From Phyllobacterium sophorae (GTDB taxonomy: Bacteria; Pseudomonadota; Alphaproteobacteria; Rhizobiales; Rhizobiaceae): a stretch of 64,000 nt of DNA. The notes below the pieces were generated by a model. It did no database searches, had not been told where the DNA came from, and saw only the letters and a program-made list of their open reading frames with translations. Shown here one piece after another: positions 26,989-36,603 of the stretch (position 1 is the stretch's first letter; every line of letters begins with the position of its first letter). The stretch lies in NCBI RefSeq assembly GCF_003010965.1, contig NZ_PGGM01000004.1, positions 62,001 to 126,000 on the forward strand, given 5' to 3'. Both the position numbers and the translations under genes were made by a program.

Positions 26989-28839
26989 TCACTCATGACC
27001 AATAAATCCACCGGATTGCCGCGCCCAAAGACCCGCATAGATGCCATTGGCAGCAATAAGCTGATCATGCGTCCCGCTTTCGACAATCCGGCCCTGATCC
27101 ATTACTACCAGCCGGTCGAGTGCCGCAATGGTCGATAGGCGGTGTGCAATGGCGATGACTGTCTTGCCGTGCATCAGACGGTAGAGGCTATCCTGAATTG
27201 CGGCCTCCACTTCCGAATCGAGCGCCGATGTCGCTTCGTCCAGAATCAGGATCGGCGCATCCTTCAGCATCACTCGAGCGATGGCGATGCGCTGACGCTG
27301 GCCACCGGAAAGCTTGACGCCGCGTTCACCGACATGCGCGTCAAAGCCTGTTCGTCCTTTTGGATCACTCAGAGCATCAATGAACGCATCGGCCTGCGCA
27401 TTGACGACGGCCTGCCGCATCATTTCGTCCGAGGCGTCCGGTCGCCCATAGAGTATGTTGTCCCGCACCGAGCGATGCAGCAGTGACGTGTCCTGCGTTA
27501 CCATACCGATATGAGCGCGGAGCGAATCCTGGGTGACGATTGAGATATCCTGGCCATCGACAAGGATACGGCCGCCTTCGAGATCGTAGAACCTGAGCAG
27601 AAGATTAACGAGCGTTGACTTGCCGGCACCCGAACGCCCCACAAGGCCGATCTTCTCGCCAGGACGGATATTCAGAGAAAGATCCTCGATAACGTTCCTG
27701 GAACTGTCATAGTGAAAACGCACGCTCTCAAACCTGATTGCCCCATGCGTGACGACAAGTTCTGAAGCATCGGGGCTGTCTACGACGCTAACGGGCTTTG
27801 CCAAGAGCTCCATGGAATTCTGGATCGTACCGAAGTTTCGCAGAAGCCCGTTCAGATTGGCCATCATGCGAGTCAAAAGCATGCTCAGACGCAGGACAAG
27901 GCCGAGCGTAAAGGCCACCTCACCCGAGGAAATTTCCCCGGCCAGCCAAAGATCAATGGAAAGAGATGCAACGGCACAGATCATCACACCGCTCGTTGCA
28001 GCGAGCGAAATCCGAATGCCGCTCAAACCGCGCGTCAGCGCCATGATCGCAGCGAGCCAGCGGTCCATCCCCCGCCGCATGTAGGCATCGTCGCGCTGCG
28101 TCGTGCCGAACAGCTTCAGCGTCTGGATATTGCTGTAGCCATCGACGAGGCGCCCCATGACGAGAGAACTCGTTTCGGCAGTTTCCCTCGCGGCCCGGCG
28201 CACCCGCGGCAGGAAGTAGCGTGCGGTGAATCCAAAGACGACCAGCCATAGTCCAACGACCGAAGCCAGGCGCCAGTCAAGTCTGCCAATTAGAAACAGC
28301 GTTGTCGCACAGTAGACCAGACTGAACCATACAGCCTGCAGCAGCGTAACCATGAAATCGCCAAGCGCCTGACCAGCCGCCCAGACCTTGGTCACTATGC
28401 GACCCGAAAAATCATTCTGGAAGAACGAAAGGCTCTGGCGGTAGACAACACTGTGCGCCTGCCAGCGCACGAGATTGTTGAAGCCCGGTACAATGGCCTG
28501 CTCCTCGACGAGCGCAGCAAGCGAAAGAACAAGCGTCCGCCCGATAAATACCGCCAGAAGCATGAGGAGAAGCGCGACACCATGCCCGTCGATCAGACCC
28601 TGCCAGCCTTGCGCACGATCAGCTGATGACAGAATGTCGATCACTTTTCCGACAAACCAGAACAGACCAGCCTCGAAGAGCGCGATCAGGCCGCCGCAGA
28701 CAAGCATGGCGAGAAATACGTATTTTTCCTGCCTGACGTAAAACCACATGAAAGCCAGTGACTGGTTTGGCACTCGATCGGCCGGCGGGTTTGCGTAAGG
28801 ATCGATCCAGCTCTCGAACAGGCGGAAAAGACGTGTCAT
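26989..28839 (-). CDS. ABC exporter (fused membrane and ATPase domains), downstream paralogue
   Basis: A 616-residue MsbA/LmrA-like half-transporter: six membrane helices (residues about 45-330) and a nucleotide-binding domain. Walker A is GRSGAGKSTLVNLL, signature LSGGQRQRIAIARV, Walker B ILILDEATSALDSE and the switch His in AIAHRLSTI, so the ATP site is complete. Its ATPase domain is almost the same as that of the gene upstream at 28986-30836, while the membrane domain is clearly different. Substrate unknown (lipid or drug-like by family). The gene precedes petABC by 188 bases. Confidence 0.92.
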   Translation of the reverse strand: MTRLFRLFESWIDPYANPPADRVPNQSLAFMWFYVRQEKYVFLAMLVCGGLIALFEAGLFWFVGKVIDILSSADRAQGWQGLIDGHGVALLLMLLAVFIGRTLVLSLAALVEEQAIVPGFNNLVRWQAHSVVYRQSLSFFQNDFSGRIVTKVWAAGQALGDFMVTLLQAVWFSLVYCATTLFLIGRLDWRLASVVGLWLVVFGFTARYFLPRVRRAARETAETSSLVMGRLVDGYSNIQTLKLFGTTQRDDAYMRRGMDRWLAAIMALTRGLSGIRISLAATSGVMICAVASLSIDLWLAGEISSGEVAFTLGLVLRLSMLLTRMMANLNGLLRNFGTIQNSMELLAKPVSVVDSPDASELVVTHGAIRFESVRFHYDSSRNVIEDLSLNIRPGEKIGLVGRSGAGKSTLVNLLLRFYDLEGGRILVDGQDISIVTQDSLRAHIGMVTQDTSLLHRSVRDNILYGRPDASDEMMRQAVVNAQADAFIDALSDPKGRTGFDAHVGERGVKLSGGQRQRIAIARVMLKDAPILILDEATSALDSEVEAAIQDSLYRLMHGKTVIAIAHRLSTIAALDRLVVMDQGRIVESGTHDQLIAANGIYAGLWARQSGGFIGHE

Positions 28840-28985
28840 TCAACCCACATCAATGTTGGAATCTCCTGTGGCTTTGATGAAGTATGCACCGCTGTGAAAC
28901 GCATCGACGGCCAGCGAAACACCTTTGAGCGAGTCCCGCTGGCCGTCAAATTAAACTTGAGTAAGTTTGCAGTATTGAACTCTGA

Positions 28986-30836
28986 TTACTCGGCTGCTTC
29001 CTGATCGTCGAGACCAAGGAAGCCCCCCGACTGCCGTGCCCACAGCCCGGCGTAGATGCCATTAGCAGCAATAAGCTCCTCGTGACTGCCACTTTCGACA
29101 ATCCTGCCCTTGTCCATAACCACCAGCCGGTCGAGCGCCGCAATGGTCGACAGGCGATGTGCGATCGCAATCACGGTTTTCCCCTGCATGAGCCGATAGA
29201 GGTTGTCCTGGATCGCTGCTTCCACTTCGGAGTCGAGCGCGGAGGTTGCTTCGTCCATGATCAGGATCGGTGCATCTTTCAGCATGACCCGCGCTATGGC
29301 GATACGCTGGCGCTGACCACCGGAAAGTTTGACACCTCGTTCACCGACATGGGCATCGAAACCACGCCTGCCCTTCGGATCGGTCGCCGCTTCGATAAAT
29401 CCGTCGGCCCGAGCATTCCTTACGGCCTGATACATCAGTTCGTCGGATGCATCGGGCCGGCCATAGAGAATATTATCCCGGATCGAACGATGCAGCAGCG
29501 AGGTGTCCTGTGTGATCATACCGATGTGTTCTCGCAGGGAGTCCTGTTTGACCTGCGAAATATCCTGGCCATCGATACGTATATGTCCGCTTTCGAGGTC
29601 GTAGAACCGCAACAACAGGTTGACCAGTGTCGATTTGCCGGCGCCCGATTTGCCCACGAGCCCAATCTTTTCGCCGGGGCGAATGTCCAGCGACAGGCGG
29701 TCAATGACACCTGCGCCCTTGCCGTAATGAAAGCCGATCGCATCGAAAGTGATGGCGCCAGCGCTCACGATCAGTTCTGGAGCATCGGGAACGTCCGTCA
29801 CAAGACGGGGCAGTGAGATCGAGGTTATGCCGTCCTCAACTGTGCCGATATTCTCGAACAACGCCGACATTTCCCACATAATCCATTGCGACATACCATT
29901 GAGACGAAGCACCAGCCCAATTCCGACAGCCACCGCACCAACGGAGATCGCCGAGCCGAGCCACAACCAGATGGCAATGCCGCTAACCGAGAACAGCAAC
30001 AGGCAGTTTATCGCATAGAGGCCCACATGGAATGCTGTCACCATACGCATCTGGGTATAGGCGGTACTCAAGAAATCCTGCATGCCCTCGCGGGCATAGC
30101 CTTCCTCGCGCTTGGAATGGGAAAAGAGTTTGACGGTGGCGATATTGGTATAGCTGTCGACAATCCGCCCAGTCATTGTCGATCGCGCATCCGCCTGCTT
30201 TTTGGAGACCACCTGTAGTTTTGGGATGAAATACCACATCAGGCTGAGATAGGCCGCCAGCCATACCAGAAAGGGCATCATGAGCCGCCAATCAGCCGCG
30301 GCGGCAATGATCAGGGTTCCGCTGAAATAGACGATAACGTAGTTGAGAACGTCGAGCAGCTTCATCACCGTCTCGCGCACCGCGAGAGACGTCTGCATCA
30401 ATTTGGTGGAAATGCGGCCCGCAAATTCATCCTGAAAAAAAGTCATCGACTGGCGAACAAGATAGCGATGCACCATCCAGCGGATACGCATCGGATAATT
30501 GCCGAGCAAAGTCTGATGGATGACCAGCGAATCGACGAGAACGACCCCCGGCATCACGACAAGTACGACACCCGCAATCAATGCGAGCTTCCACCCTTCA
30601 TCAGCAAGAAATGTTTCGCGTGAGTGGTTCGAGAGCCAATCGACAATACCGCCCAGGAACCCGTACATCGACACTTCGAGAACAGCGATGAGAGATGTGC
30701 AGACAGCCATAACAGCAATCCACGGCCAGACACCCTTGGTATAGTGCAGGCAAAAGGCCACCAAGCTCTTGGGTGGCTCGCCAGGCTCAGCAGACGGGAA
30801 TGGCTCAAGCCTCTCTTCAAACCAGCGAAACATCAT
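28986..30836 (-). CDS. ABC exporter (fused membrane and ATPase domains), upstream paralogue
   Basis: A 616-residue half-transporter of the same class, first in the minus-strand pair. It has six membrane helices, Walker A GKSGAGKSTLVNLL, signature LSGGQRQRIAIARV, Walker B ILIMDEATSALDSE and switch His AIAHRLSTI. Both proteins have intact catalytic Glu, so either could work as a homodimer, and a heterodimer is also possible. The 146-bp gap to the second gene suggests a shared transcript or a second promoter. The C-terminus ends in an acidic DDQEAAE tail missing from the other. Confidence 0.92.
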   Translation of the reverse strand: MMFRWFEERLEPFPSAEPGEPPKSLVAFCLHYTKGVWPWIAVMAVCTSLIAVLEVSMYGFLGGIVDWLSNHSRETFLADEGWKLALIAGVVLVVMPGVVLVDSLVIHQTLLGNYPMRIRWMVHRYLVRQSMTFFQDEFAGRISTKLMQTSLAVRETVMKLLDVLNYVIVYFSGTLIIAAAADWRLMMPFLVWLAAYLSLMWYFIPKLQVVSKKQADARSTMTGRIVDSYTNIATVKLFSHSKREEGYAREGMQDFLSTAYTQMRMVTAFHVGLYAINCLLLFSVSGIAIWLWLGSAISVGAVAVGIGLVLRLNGMSQWIMWEMSALFENIGTVEDGITSISLPRLVTDVPDAPELIVSAGAITFDAIGFHYGKGAGVIDRLSLDIRPGEKIGLVGKSGAGKSTLVNLLLRFYDLESGHIRIDGQDISQVKQDSLREHIGMITQDTSLLHRSIRDNILYGRPDASDELMYQAVRNARADGFIEAATDPKGRRGFDAHVGERGVKLSGGQRQRIAIARVMLKDAPILIMDEATSALDSEVEAAIQDNLYRLMQGKTVIAIAHRLSTIAALDRLVVMDKGRIVESGSHEELIAANGIYAGLWARQSGGFLGLDDQEAAE

Positions 30837-31178
30837 CGAACCTCATGTGGGGCATATCGTGATCATGGTTGCAGACCGCAAAATCGGCTTGCTGAAGTTT
30901 GGTCAAGACGAACATGGAACAGAACCTGCAAACGTGAGAACAAACGATTGCGGCTTGTGTCAGGAGGAGAGAAACTATGCGAGAATAATAGACACAGAAC
31001 CACCAACGGCACCGGAGACCATCCGGTTTGGAAGAAGTCGGGAATATTCTGGCATCGACACCTCCAAAGTTAGCGTTGCGGTACGTCCCCTATACCTATT
31101 ATGAACGCAAAAGGCGAGACCCCAATCTCATACGTTCAACCTTCCGCAGCGAAGGTGTTGCGAACGGAGCACGCGATA
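30837..31178. other. Intergenic region between ABC exporter and trmL
   Basis: About 340 bases of divergent control region. I see no gene, tRNA or strong repeat. The trmL frame is open from ATG 31101 but without a ribosome site. Confidence 0.35.
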
Positions 31179-31649
31179 TTGACCGAAGCACCACCTGACT
31201 TGCGCATTGCGCTCTACCAGCCCGATATTCCCGGCAATACAGGCACTATACTGCGCATGGCTGCATGTTTTGGTATCGCGGTGGACATCATTGAGCCTGC
31301 AGGATTCGACCTTTCGGACCGCTCATTGAAGCGGGCCGGGATGGACTATCTCGAACAGGCCGCTCTCACGCGCCATGCCGACTGGACCCATTTCCAGCAA
31401 TGGAGGCTGACTGAAAAACGCCGTCTGCTCCTGTTTTCGACGAAAGCGGCCGAGCCCTACACGCAATTCAGATTTCATCCCGGAGACATTCTGCTGCTAG
31501 GTCGCGAATCGGCGGGCGTGCCGGATGAGGTGCATCAGACTGCGGATGCAAGGCTGATCATCCCGATGGTCCCAGGCGCGCGTTCCCTGAATATCGCCCT
31601 TTCGGCGGCCATTGCTGCTGGAGAAGCGCTCCGGCAGTTCCAACTCTGA
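31179..31649 (+). CDS. trmL: tRNA (cytidine/uridine-34 2'-O)-methyltransferase
   Basis: A SPOUT-class methyltransferase that modifies the wobble base of tRNA-Leu isoacceptors. Motifs: IALYQPDIPGNTGTILRMAA at the N-terminus, LLLGRESAGVP and IPMVPGARSLNIALSAAIA, which forms the SAM knot. TTG 31179 is preferred: GGAG lies nine bases upstream and the protein is 156 residues, nearly the length of E. coli TrmL. ATG 31101 is the alternative and would add 26 residues not conserved in the family. Confidence 0.9.
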   Translation: MTEAPPDLRIALYQPDIPGNTGTILRMAACFGIAVDIIEPAGFDLSDRSLKRAGMDYLEQAALTRHADWTHFQQWRLTEKRRLLLFSTKAAEPYTQFRFHPGDILLLGRESAGVPDEVHQTADARLIIPMVPGARSLNIALSAAIAAGEALRQFQL

Positions 31650-31654
31650 AAAGC

Positions 31655-31686
31655 AAGTCCGCCGGGCATTTCTGACCGGCGGACTT
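31655..31686. terminator. Bidirectional terminator between trmL and the LivJ-like gene
   Basis: A perfect 11-bp stem, AAGTCCGCCGG with CCGGCGGACTT, and a ten-base loop lie between the two convergent stops (31649 and 31706). It has no long T run on either side, but the position and stability fit termination. Confidence 0.75.
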
Positions 31687-31705
31687 CTCCATGTATGGCT
31701 GCGTT

Positions 31706-32809
31706 TTAGTCGATCTGAACAGCCTTGCCGCCTTCCCACTTGTAGAAGACGAAGGCCGGTGTGGTCAGGTCACCTGTGCTCGAATAGGTCAGGTCACCCA
31801 CGACCGTTGGCAGCGCCTCACCCGACTTGATCTTTGCCGCAACTTCCGTTGGTTCAGCGGAACCGGCCTTTTCGATGCCGCCTGCGATCACCTGCAACGC
31901 TGCATAAGCGTTGAGTGTGAAAGCTTCCGCCGGGATATTCTTGGCTTGAAGTGCTTCTACGACTTTCGAAGCCGCAGGATTTTTTGTCGGATCTGCACTA
32001 TTGGTAAACAGCGTACCTGCAGCAGCCTCTCCGCCGATTGCCCAGTACTCGGTATTTGACAGACCATCAGGGCCAATCAGCTGCGCCTTGATACCTTGGT
32101 CGTTCAACTGGCGGGCAATCAGACCGCCTTCAGCGTGATAACCACCAAAATAGATCACGTCGGCTTTTTCAGACTTCAGACGCGTAACAAGCGCGCTGTA
32201 GTCTTTTTCACCGGCATTGATGCCTTCGAAGACAACTTCGGTGACACCGCCCTTGTTAAGCACGGCCTTGAGGCCGTTACCGATGCCGGTACCGTAAGGG
32301 GTCTTGTCATAGACAATGGCAATACGCTTGTCCTTGAAATTGTCGAGAATGTACTTGCCCGCAACGTCCGCTTGCTGATCGTCACGTCCGCATGTGCGGA
32401 ACACGGTTTCAAGGCCGCGCGTCGTCAGGTCCGGGGTGGTCGCGGTTGGCGTGACCATCACGATGCCGTTTTCAGCCAGAACATCCGAAACCGGCATGGC
32501 GACGCCCGACGTCACCGGACCGACCACGAACTTGATACCTTCGCCAACGACCTGGTTGGCCACCGATACGCCCTGCTTGGGCTCGCCCGCATCGTCAAAA
32601 ATCTTCGTTACGATTTTTTCGCCCTTGATGCCGCCTGCGGCATTGATGGCTTCCGCAGCACTTTCGACGCCGTTCTTTACCTGCAAGCCATACGCTGCGA
32701 CCGGTCCGGTGACAGGTGCGATAATGCCAACCACGATGTCGGCCTTGGCAAACGACGTCATCGCCATAACAGCGGCAAACGCCACGCCAGATATCAACGA
32801 TAAGCGCAT
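31706..32809 (-). CDS. Branched-chain amino-acid ABC transporter substrate-binding protein (LivJ-like)
   Basis: A 367-residue periplasmic binding protein with signal peptide ([20 protein letters not shown]) and a two-lobe type I fold: [60 protein letters not shown] and [20 protein letters not shown]. It should deliver Leu/Ile/Val or related amino acids to a Liv permease. No permease or ATPase gene is next to it, so it is an orphan binding protein that shares a transporter encoded elsewhere. An AT-rich 200-bp upstream region may hold its control sites. Confidence 0.92.
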   Translation of the reverse strand: MRLSLISGVAFAAVMAMTSFAKADIVVGIIAPVTGPVAAYGLQVKNGVESAAEAINAAGGIKGEKIVTKIFDDAGEPKQGVSVANQVVGEGIKFVVGPVTSGVAMPVSDVLAENGIVMVTPTATTPDLTTRGLETVFRTCGRDDQQADVAGKYILDNFKDKRIAIVYDKTPYGTGIGNGLKAVLNKGGVTEVVFEGINAGEKDYSALVTRLKSEKADVIYFGGYHAEGGLIARQLNDQGIKAQLIGPDGLSNTEYWAIGGEAAAGTLFTNSADPTKNPAASKVVEALQAKNIPAEAFTLNAYAALQVIAGGIEKAGSAEPTEVAAKIKSGEALPTVVGDLTYSSTGDLTTPAFVFYKWEGGKAVQID

Positions 32810-33029
32810 AGTATCCTCCTTGATTTTTCTTGTGCGTCCGGACGATTCTCCGGTGCTGGCAGAGTTCTACTGGCTTTGCAAAAGGCTGTCAGCAACGATT
32901 GCTTGAAATTCCGCTTTAACGATAGAAAATCTCATAGATTTTTAAAAAGGACGACGATTTCTCATCAAACTGATCAATTTTCTGAAGAAGATCATCAATT
33001 TTATTGTTGAATCTCTGATTTTTCAAATT

Positions 33030-33302
33030 TCAGTCTGCGTTCGGCAATCGGCGCATCGTAAACTCGATGATGTCCCCCGGGCGTTCATACCAACTTTCTA
33101 TTTCAGTCCAGTAGGCGGCCTTCGGGTACTGCTCGAACCATTCACGCGCCTTCTCCCGCGCCGCGAGGCGTGGCAGTCTGAAACTCTCGCGAACGAAAGC
33201 ACCACGCTGCTGGCTGGTGCCGTCGCGGCTCTCCTGCAATCTCTTGCGCAAGCCATCAAGTGGCGGCTTGGGAAATTGCGATCGGGGTGCTTTGGAGACC
33301 AT
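33030..33302 (-). CDS. Small conserved-type protein, unknown function
   Basis: A 90-residue soluble protein, basic in its first half (VSKAPRSQFPKPPLDGLRKR) and with an aromatic, helical second half (WFEQYPKAAYWTEIESWYER, PGDIIEFTMRRLPNAD). I do not recognise a characterised family. ATG 33302, with GAGGG eight bases upstream, is preferred to the frame start at 33368. It faces hemF and may share its control region; no functional link is evident. Confidence 0.65.
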   Translation of the reverse strand: MVSKAPRSQFPKPPLDGLRKRLQESRDGTSQQRGAFVRESFRLPRLAAREKAREWFEQYPKAAYWTEIESWYERPGDIIEFTMRRLPNAD

Positions 33303-33457
33303 CTCGTATCCCTCACTGAACCCTACACCAATAGAGATTAGGGAGTGTTCGGACGGAAAACGAGTCATTTTTTGTGCATTCAGTATTTGAGTAAACTTCC
33401 CTTCCTTTTGGCTTTCGGTTGGTGTGATACTGTCCGCTACAAAAAGGATTCTTTGCC

Positions 33458-34372
33458 ATGGACCGTCCAGATATTCCCGCCATTCTCCCAGAAGCGCTTG
33501 AAGACAAGAAAAACACGGCTACTGCTTGGTTTGCGGAACTGCGCGACAAGATTTGCGCGGCCTTTGAACAGCTGGAAGATGAACTGGATGGACCGTTCTC
33601 CGACCGTACGCCCGGACGCTTCAAGCAGACACCCTGGCAACGTGACGAGGGAAAGGGCGGTGGTGGCATCATGTCCGTCATGCATGGCCGTGTATTCGAG
33701 AAGGTCGGGGTGCATATTTCGACCGTGCACGGCGAGTTCAGCCAGGAATTCCGCAAGCAGATACCTGGCGCCGACGAGGATCCCCGGTTCTGGGCTTCAG
33801 GCATTTCGCTCATCGCGCACCCGCAAAGTCCGTTTGTGCCGGCGGTGCACATGAACACGCGCATGGTCGTGACGACACGGCAGTGGTTTGGCGGTGGTGC
33901 GGACCTGACACCTGTACTTGAACGCAAGCGCACCCAGGAAGACCCTGACACGATGGCGTTTCATAAGGCGATGAAGTTCGTGTGCGACAAGCATTCTGCG
34001 GTAGCCAGCTATGATAAATTCAAGAGCTGGTGCGACGAATACTTTTATCTTCCCCATCGCAAGGAGCCCCGCGGTACGGGCGGCATCTTCTACGATTGGT
34101 TGCACTCCTCCGAAGAGGCTGGGGGCTGGGATGCCGATTTCAACTTTACACGCGATGTTGGACGGGCTTTTTCCGTTGTCTATCCCTACCTCGTACGACA
34201 AAACTTCAATAAGGATTGGACCGATACCGATCGGCAGGAGCAACTCGTTCGCCGGGGCCGCTATGTCGAGTTCAACCTGCTCTACGATCGCGGCACGATC
34301 TTCGGTTTGAAGACCGGCGGCAATGTCGAATCCATTCTTTCGTCCATGCCGCCAACCGTTAAGTGGCCCTAG
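33458..34372 (+). CDS. hemF: Oxygen-dependent coproporphyrinogen III oxidase
   Basis: A 304-residue enzyme that decarboxylates two propionates of coproporphyrinogen III using O2 in haem synthesis. The family signature is complete: [30 protein letters not shown] and GGIFYDWL. His residues in [16 protein letters not shown] and [12 protein letters not shown] fit the catalytic set. The window has no hemN, the oxygen-independent counterpart. CAAAAAGG precedes ATG 33458. It supports the haem demand of the bc1 genes but is not linked in an operon. Confidence 0.96.
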   Translation: MDRPDIPAILPEALEDKKNTATAWFAELRDKICAAFEQLEDELDGPFSDRTPGRFKQTPWQRDEGKGGGGIMSVMHGRVFEKVGVHISTVHGEFSQEFRKQIPGADEDPRFWASGISLIAHPQSPFVPAVHMNTRMVVTTRQWFGGGADLTPVLERKRTQEDPDTMAFHKAMKFVCDKHSAVASYDKFKSWCDEYFYLPHRKEPRGTGGIFYDWLHSSEEAGGWDADFNFTRDVGRAFSVVYPYLVRQNFNKDWTDTDRQEQLVRRGRYVEFNLLYDRGTIFGLKTGGNVESILSSMPPTVKWP

Positions 34373-34498
34373 TCGGATATTTTTGGGATCAATCTTCGAC
34401 GTCATGCGTTATGATCCGTGTTGGCGCGGCGAAATCGCGCCCGATGAATCGAGCGCGTCAGGCACACGTTTTGCGGGCTCACAACAGGAAGAGAAGCC

Positions 34499-34681
34499 AT
34501 GAAAGAACTTCATTGCATTGTTCCCGGTTGCCAGTGGCACACACGTCACGACACCGAAGCTGAGATTATCCGCCGCGCCACAGAGCATCTTCGCGAGACT
34601 CACGGCGAAACCGTCATTCGCGAGCACATGCTCGATACGATCAAGGCGAACATTCAGCCTGAAAAGGGCCGCGCCGCCTGA
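34499..34681 (+). CDS. DUF1059 small protein
   Basis: A 60-residue cytoplasmic protein of the DUF1059 family: KELHCIVPGCQWHTRHDTEA followed by an amphipathic helix (EIIRRATEHLRETHGETVIR). Two Cys and several His near the N-terminus (C6, C11, H14, H17) could bind a metal, which is inference. AGGAAGAG precedes ATG. Monocistronic; its stop is 15 bases from the convergent cca stop. Confidence 0.85.
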   Translation: MKELHCIVPGCQWHTRHDTEAEIIRRATEHLRETHGETVIREHMLDTIKANIQPEKGRAA

Positions 34682-34696
34682 TCTGAGCCAGGAACC

Positions 34697-35965
34697 TTAA
34701 GCCTTCCCCGTATAATCGGGAATCTTTGCAAGCAATGCGTCGCGGCCGAGACTGAATCCGGACTCGATCCATTCATTCTCCAGTGCTCGTTGTACTTTGC
34801 CGATCTCTGGACCTTTGTCGAAGCCGGCGGCAACGAGATCGCCGCCGGATAATGGGAATTTCGGCTTTTCATAGCGTTCAAGAAATTCCAGCAGTTTTGA
34901 TAGATGCCCGGCGCGCATCATTGCTGCGTTATCCTCCAAAGCGCCTGCACGCGCGGAAGCCAAAGCGAGACGCAGCTGATCGCTCATGCCTTGCCTATCA
35001 CTGCGATAGAGTTTCTTCGCAAATCCAGATTGAGAAATCTCCGGTTGCGGCGGCATCGTATTGGCCCAGTTTTCAAGCCGCTCACGCTCGCTGTTGGAGA
35101 GTTTCAGCCGCAATGCCAGTTCGGTCGTGCGTTCGGCATTTGGCGGGATAATGCTCGCCAGCCGCAGCATGGGATCGATGTCCCAATCAAGATCCCGCTC
35201 TGTCTTCACCAGACCGTGGATCGAGTCGATCCCCCACTTTTCGCTTTCCGGCAGAACCGCGGTAAGCACACCCGCCTGCCGCATCCACAGGAGTGCACGC
35301 GAGGGATCCGGTGCCGCCAGCAGTTTTTTCAGCTCAGACCAGATTCGTTCAGCCGAAAGTCTGGCCAGACCATCCTTCAGCCGGGCGCATGCCTTCAGGC
35401 CCTCGCTTTCGGGTCTGCCCTTTCCATACCAGGCGAAAAACCGGAAAAACCTCAAGATGCGCAGATAGTCTTCCCGGATTCGCTGCTCCGGATCGCCGAT
35501 AAAGCGCAACGTCCCGTTTTCGATGTCGGCAATTCCACCCACAAGGTCAATGACCGTGCCGTCAGCCTCGACATAAAGCGCATTGATGGTGAAATCACGC
35601 CGTTCCGCATCCACCTGCCAATCGCGGCCAAATGCCACTTCTGCATGCCGGCCATCGGTCTCGACGTCGGCGCGCAAAGTTGTGACTTCATAGGGGCGCC
35701 CTTGGGCGATAACCGTAATCGTTCCATGACCGATGCCAGTCGGAACAACCTTGAAGCCAGCCTCTTTCGCACGCCGCAACGTCTCTTCCGGAAGGCAGGT
35801 GGTTGCGATGTCCAGATCGCTAACGGGCTGGCCGAGTAACGTATTGCGCACTGCGCCACCGACAACGCGTGCCCCCTCGCCTCCGGCAGACAGAACCCCG
35901 AGCAGTTTCTGCAAGGATTTGTCCCTGATCCAGGGGGCCGTGTTCGCGATCGAGATTGTGCTCAC
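34697..35965 (-). CDS. cca: CCA tRNA nucleotidyltransferase/poly(A) polymerase family
   Basis: A 422-residue class II nucleotidyltransferase. The N-terminal head shows VVGGAVRNTLLGQPVSDLDI with the catalytic DxD, then RRDFTINALYVEADG and RIREDYLRILRFFRFFAWYG, the RNA/ATP-binding part. It adds or repairs the tRNA 3' CCA end or may be a related poly(A) polymerase; alphaproteobacterial members are annotated as CCA-adding. Its ATG overlaps the NUDIX stop by four bases, so the DUF1285-NUDIX-cca set is a tight operon. Confidence 0.92.
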   Translation of the reverse strand: MSTISIANTAPWIRDKSLQKLLGVLSAGGEGARVVGGAVRNTLLGQPVSDLDIATTCLPEETLRRAKEAGFKVVPTGIGHGTITVIAQGRPYEVTTLRADVETDGRHAEVAFGRDWQVDAERRDFTINALYVEADGTVIDLVGGIADIENGTLRFIGDPEQRIREDYLRILRFFRFFAWYGKGRPESEGLKACARLKDGLARLSAERIWSELKKLLAAPDPSRALLWMRQAGVLTAVLPESEKWGIDSIHGLVKTERDLDWDIDPMLRLASIIPPNAERTTELALRLKLSNSERERLENWANTMPPQPEISQSGFAKKLYRSDRQGMSDQLRLALASARAGALEDNAAMMRAGHLSKLLEFLERYEKPKFPLSGGDLVAAGFDKGPEIGKVQRALENEWIESGFSLGRDALLAKIPDYTGKA

Positions 35966-36603
35966 GAATAGAGCCTTTCATAAAGCGTGCGGATAATCCC
36001 GGCGGTAACGCCCCAGATGAAGCGATCGCCAAATGGCATTGTGTAGTAGAAGCGTTCCTTGTCCTGCCATATCCGGCTTTCGCGACGATGGTTAGCCGGA
36101 TTCATCAGAAATGACAGCGGCACCTCGAATACGTCTGCAACCTCATCCGGGTTCGGCGTCAATTCAAATGGCGGATGCACAAGACCAAGCACCGGCGTGA
36201 TCGAATAGCCGGTCGTCGTCAGGTAGCGCGGCAGACGACCGATAAGTTCCACATGCCGGCCTTCAAGCCCGATTTCCTCATGAGTCTCGCGCAGCGCTGC
36301 TTTCTCCGGCTCGTAGTCGTCCTCTGGATCGATCGCACCGCCCGGAAAAGCCACCTGGCCGGAGTGCTTGCGCATGTTGGCGGTGCGTAAGGTAAGGATC
36401 ACACTCGCCTCGTCGCCACGATCAACAATCGGTACCAGCACAGCCGCATCACGCAATGGATTTGCCGCGATCACGGCATCGAGCCCGGGATTGAGCAGAT
36501 GGTCACCGTGGTCCTCATCCAATGTTTCATTGCCCTTGAGTGCCACGCGCTGCGCGAAAGCCCTGGCAGAAAAGCCCTCTTCCAGTATTTTTGACTGGCT
36601 CAT
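35962..36603 (-). CDS. NUDIX hydrolase, CoA pyrophosphatase-like
   Basis: A 213-residue NUDIX protein. The box reads GGAIDPEDDYEPEKAALRETHEEIGLE, fitting G-x5-E-x7-REUxEExGU, and is preceded by RTANMRKHSGQVAFPGG, the short motif typical of NudL/CoAse enzymes that split coenzyme A. It overlaps DUF1285 upstream and cca downstream by four bases each, indicating translational coupling of all three. Confidence 0.9.
   Translation of the reverse strand: MSQSKILEEGFSARAFAQRVALKGNETLDEDHGDHLLNPGLDAVIAANPLRDAAVLVPIVDRGDEASVILTLRTANMRKHSGQVAFPGGAIDPEDDYEPEKAALRETHEEIGLEGRHVELIGRLPRYLTTTGYSITPVLGLVHPPFELTPNPDEVADVFEVPLSFLMNPANHRRESRIWQDKERFYYTMPFGDRFIWGVTAGIIRTLYERLYS

Noticed and set aside
29082-29816. 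244-residue plus-strand frame inside an ABC exporter
   Set aside because: A mirror of the conserved ATPase coding strand; a shorter similar mirror appears opposite the second exporter, as expected from their similarity.
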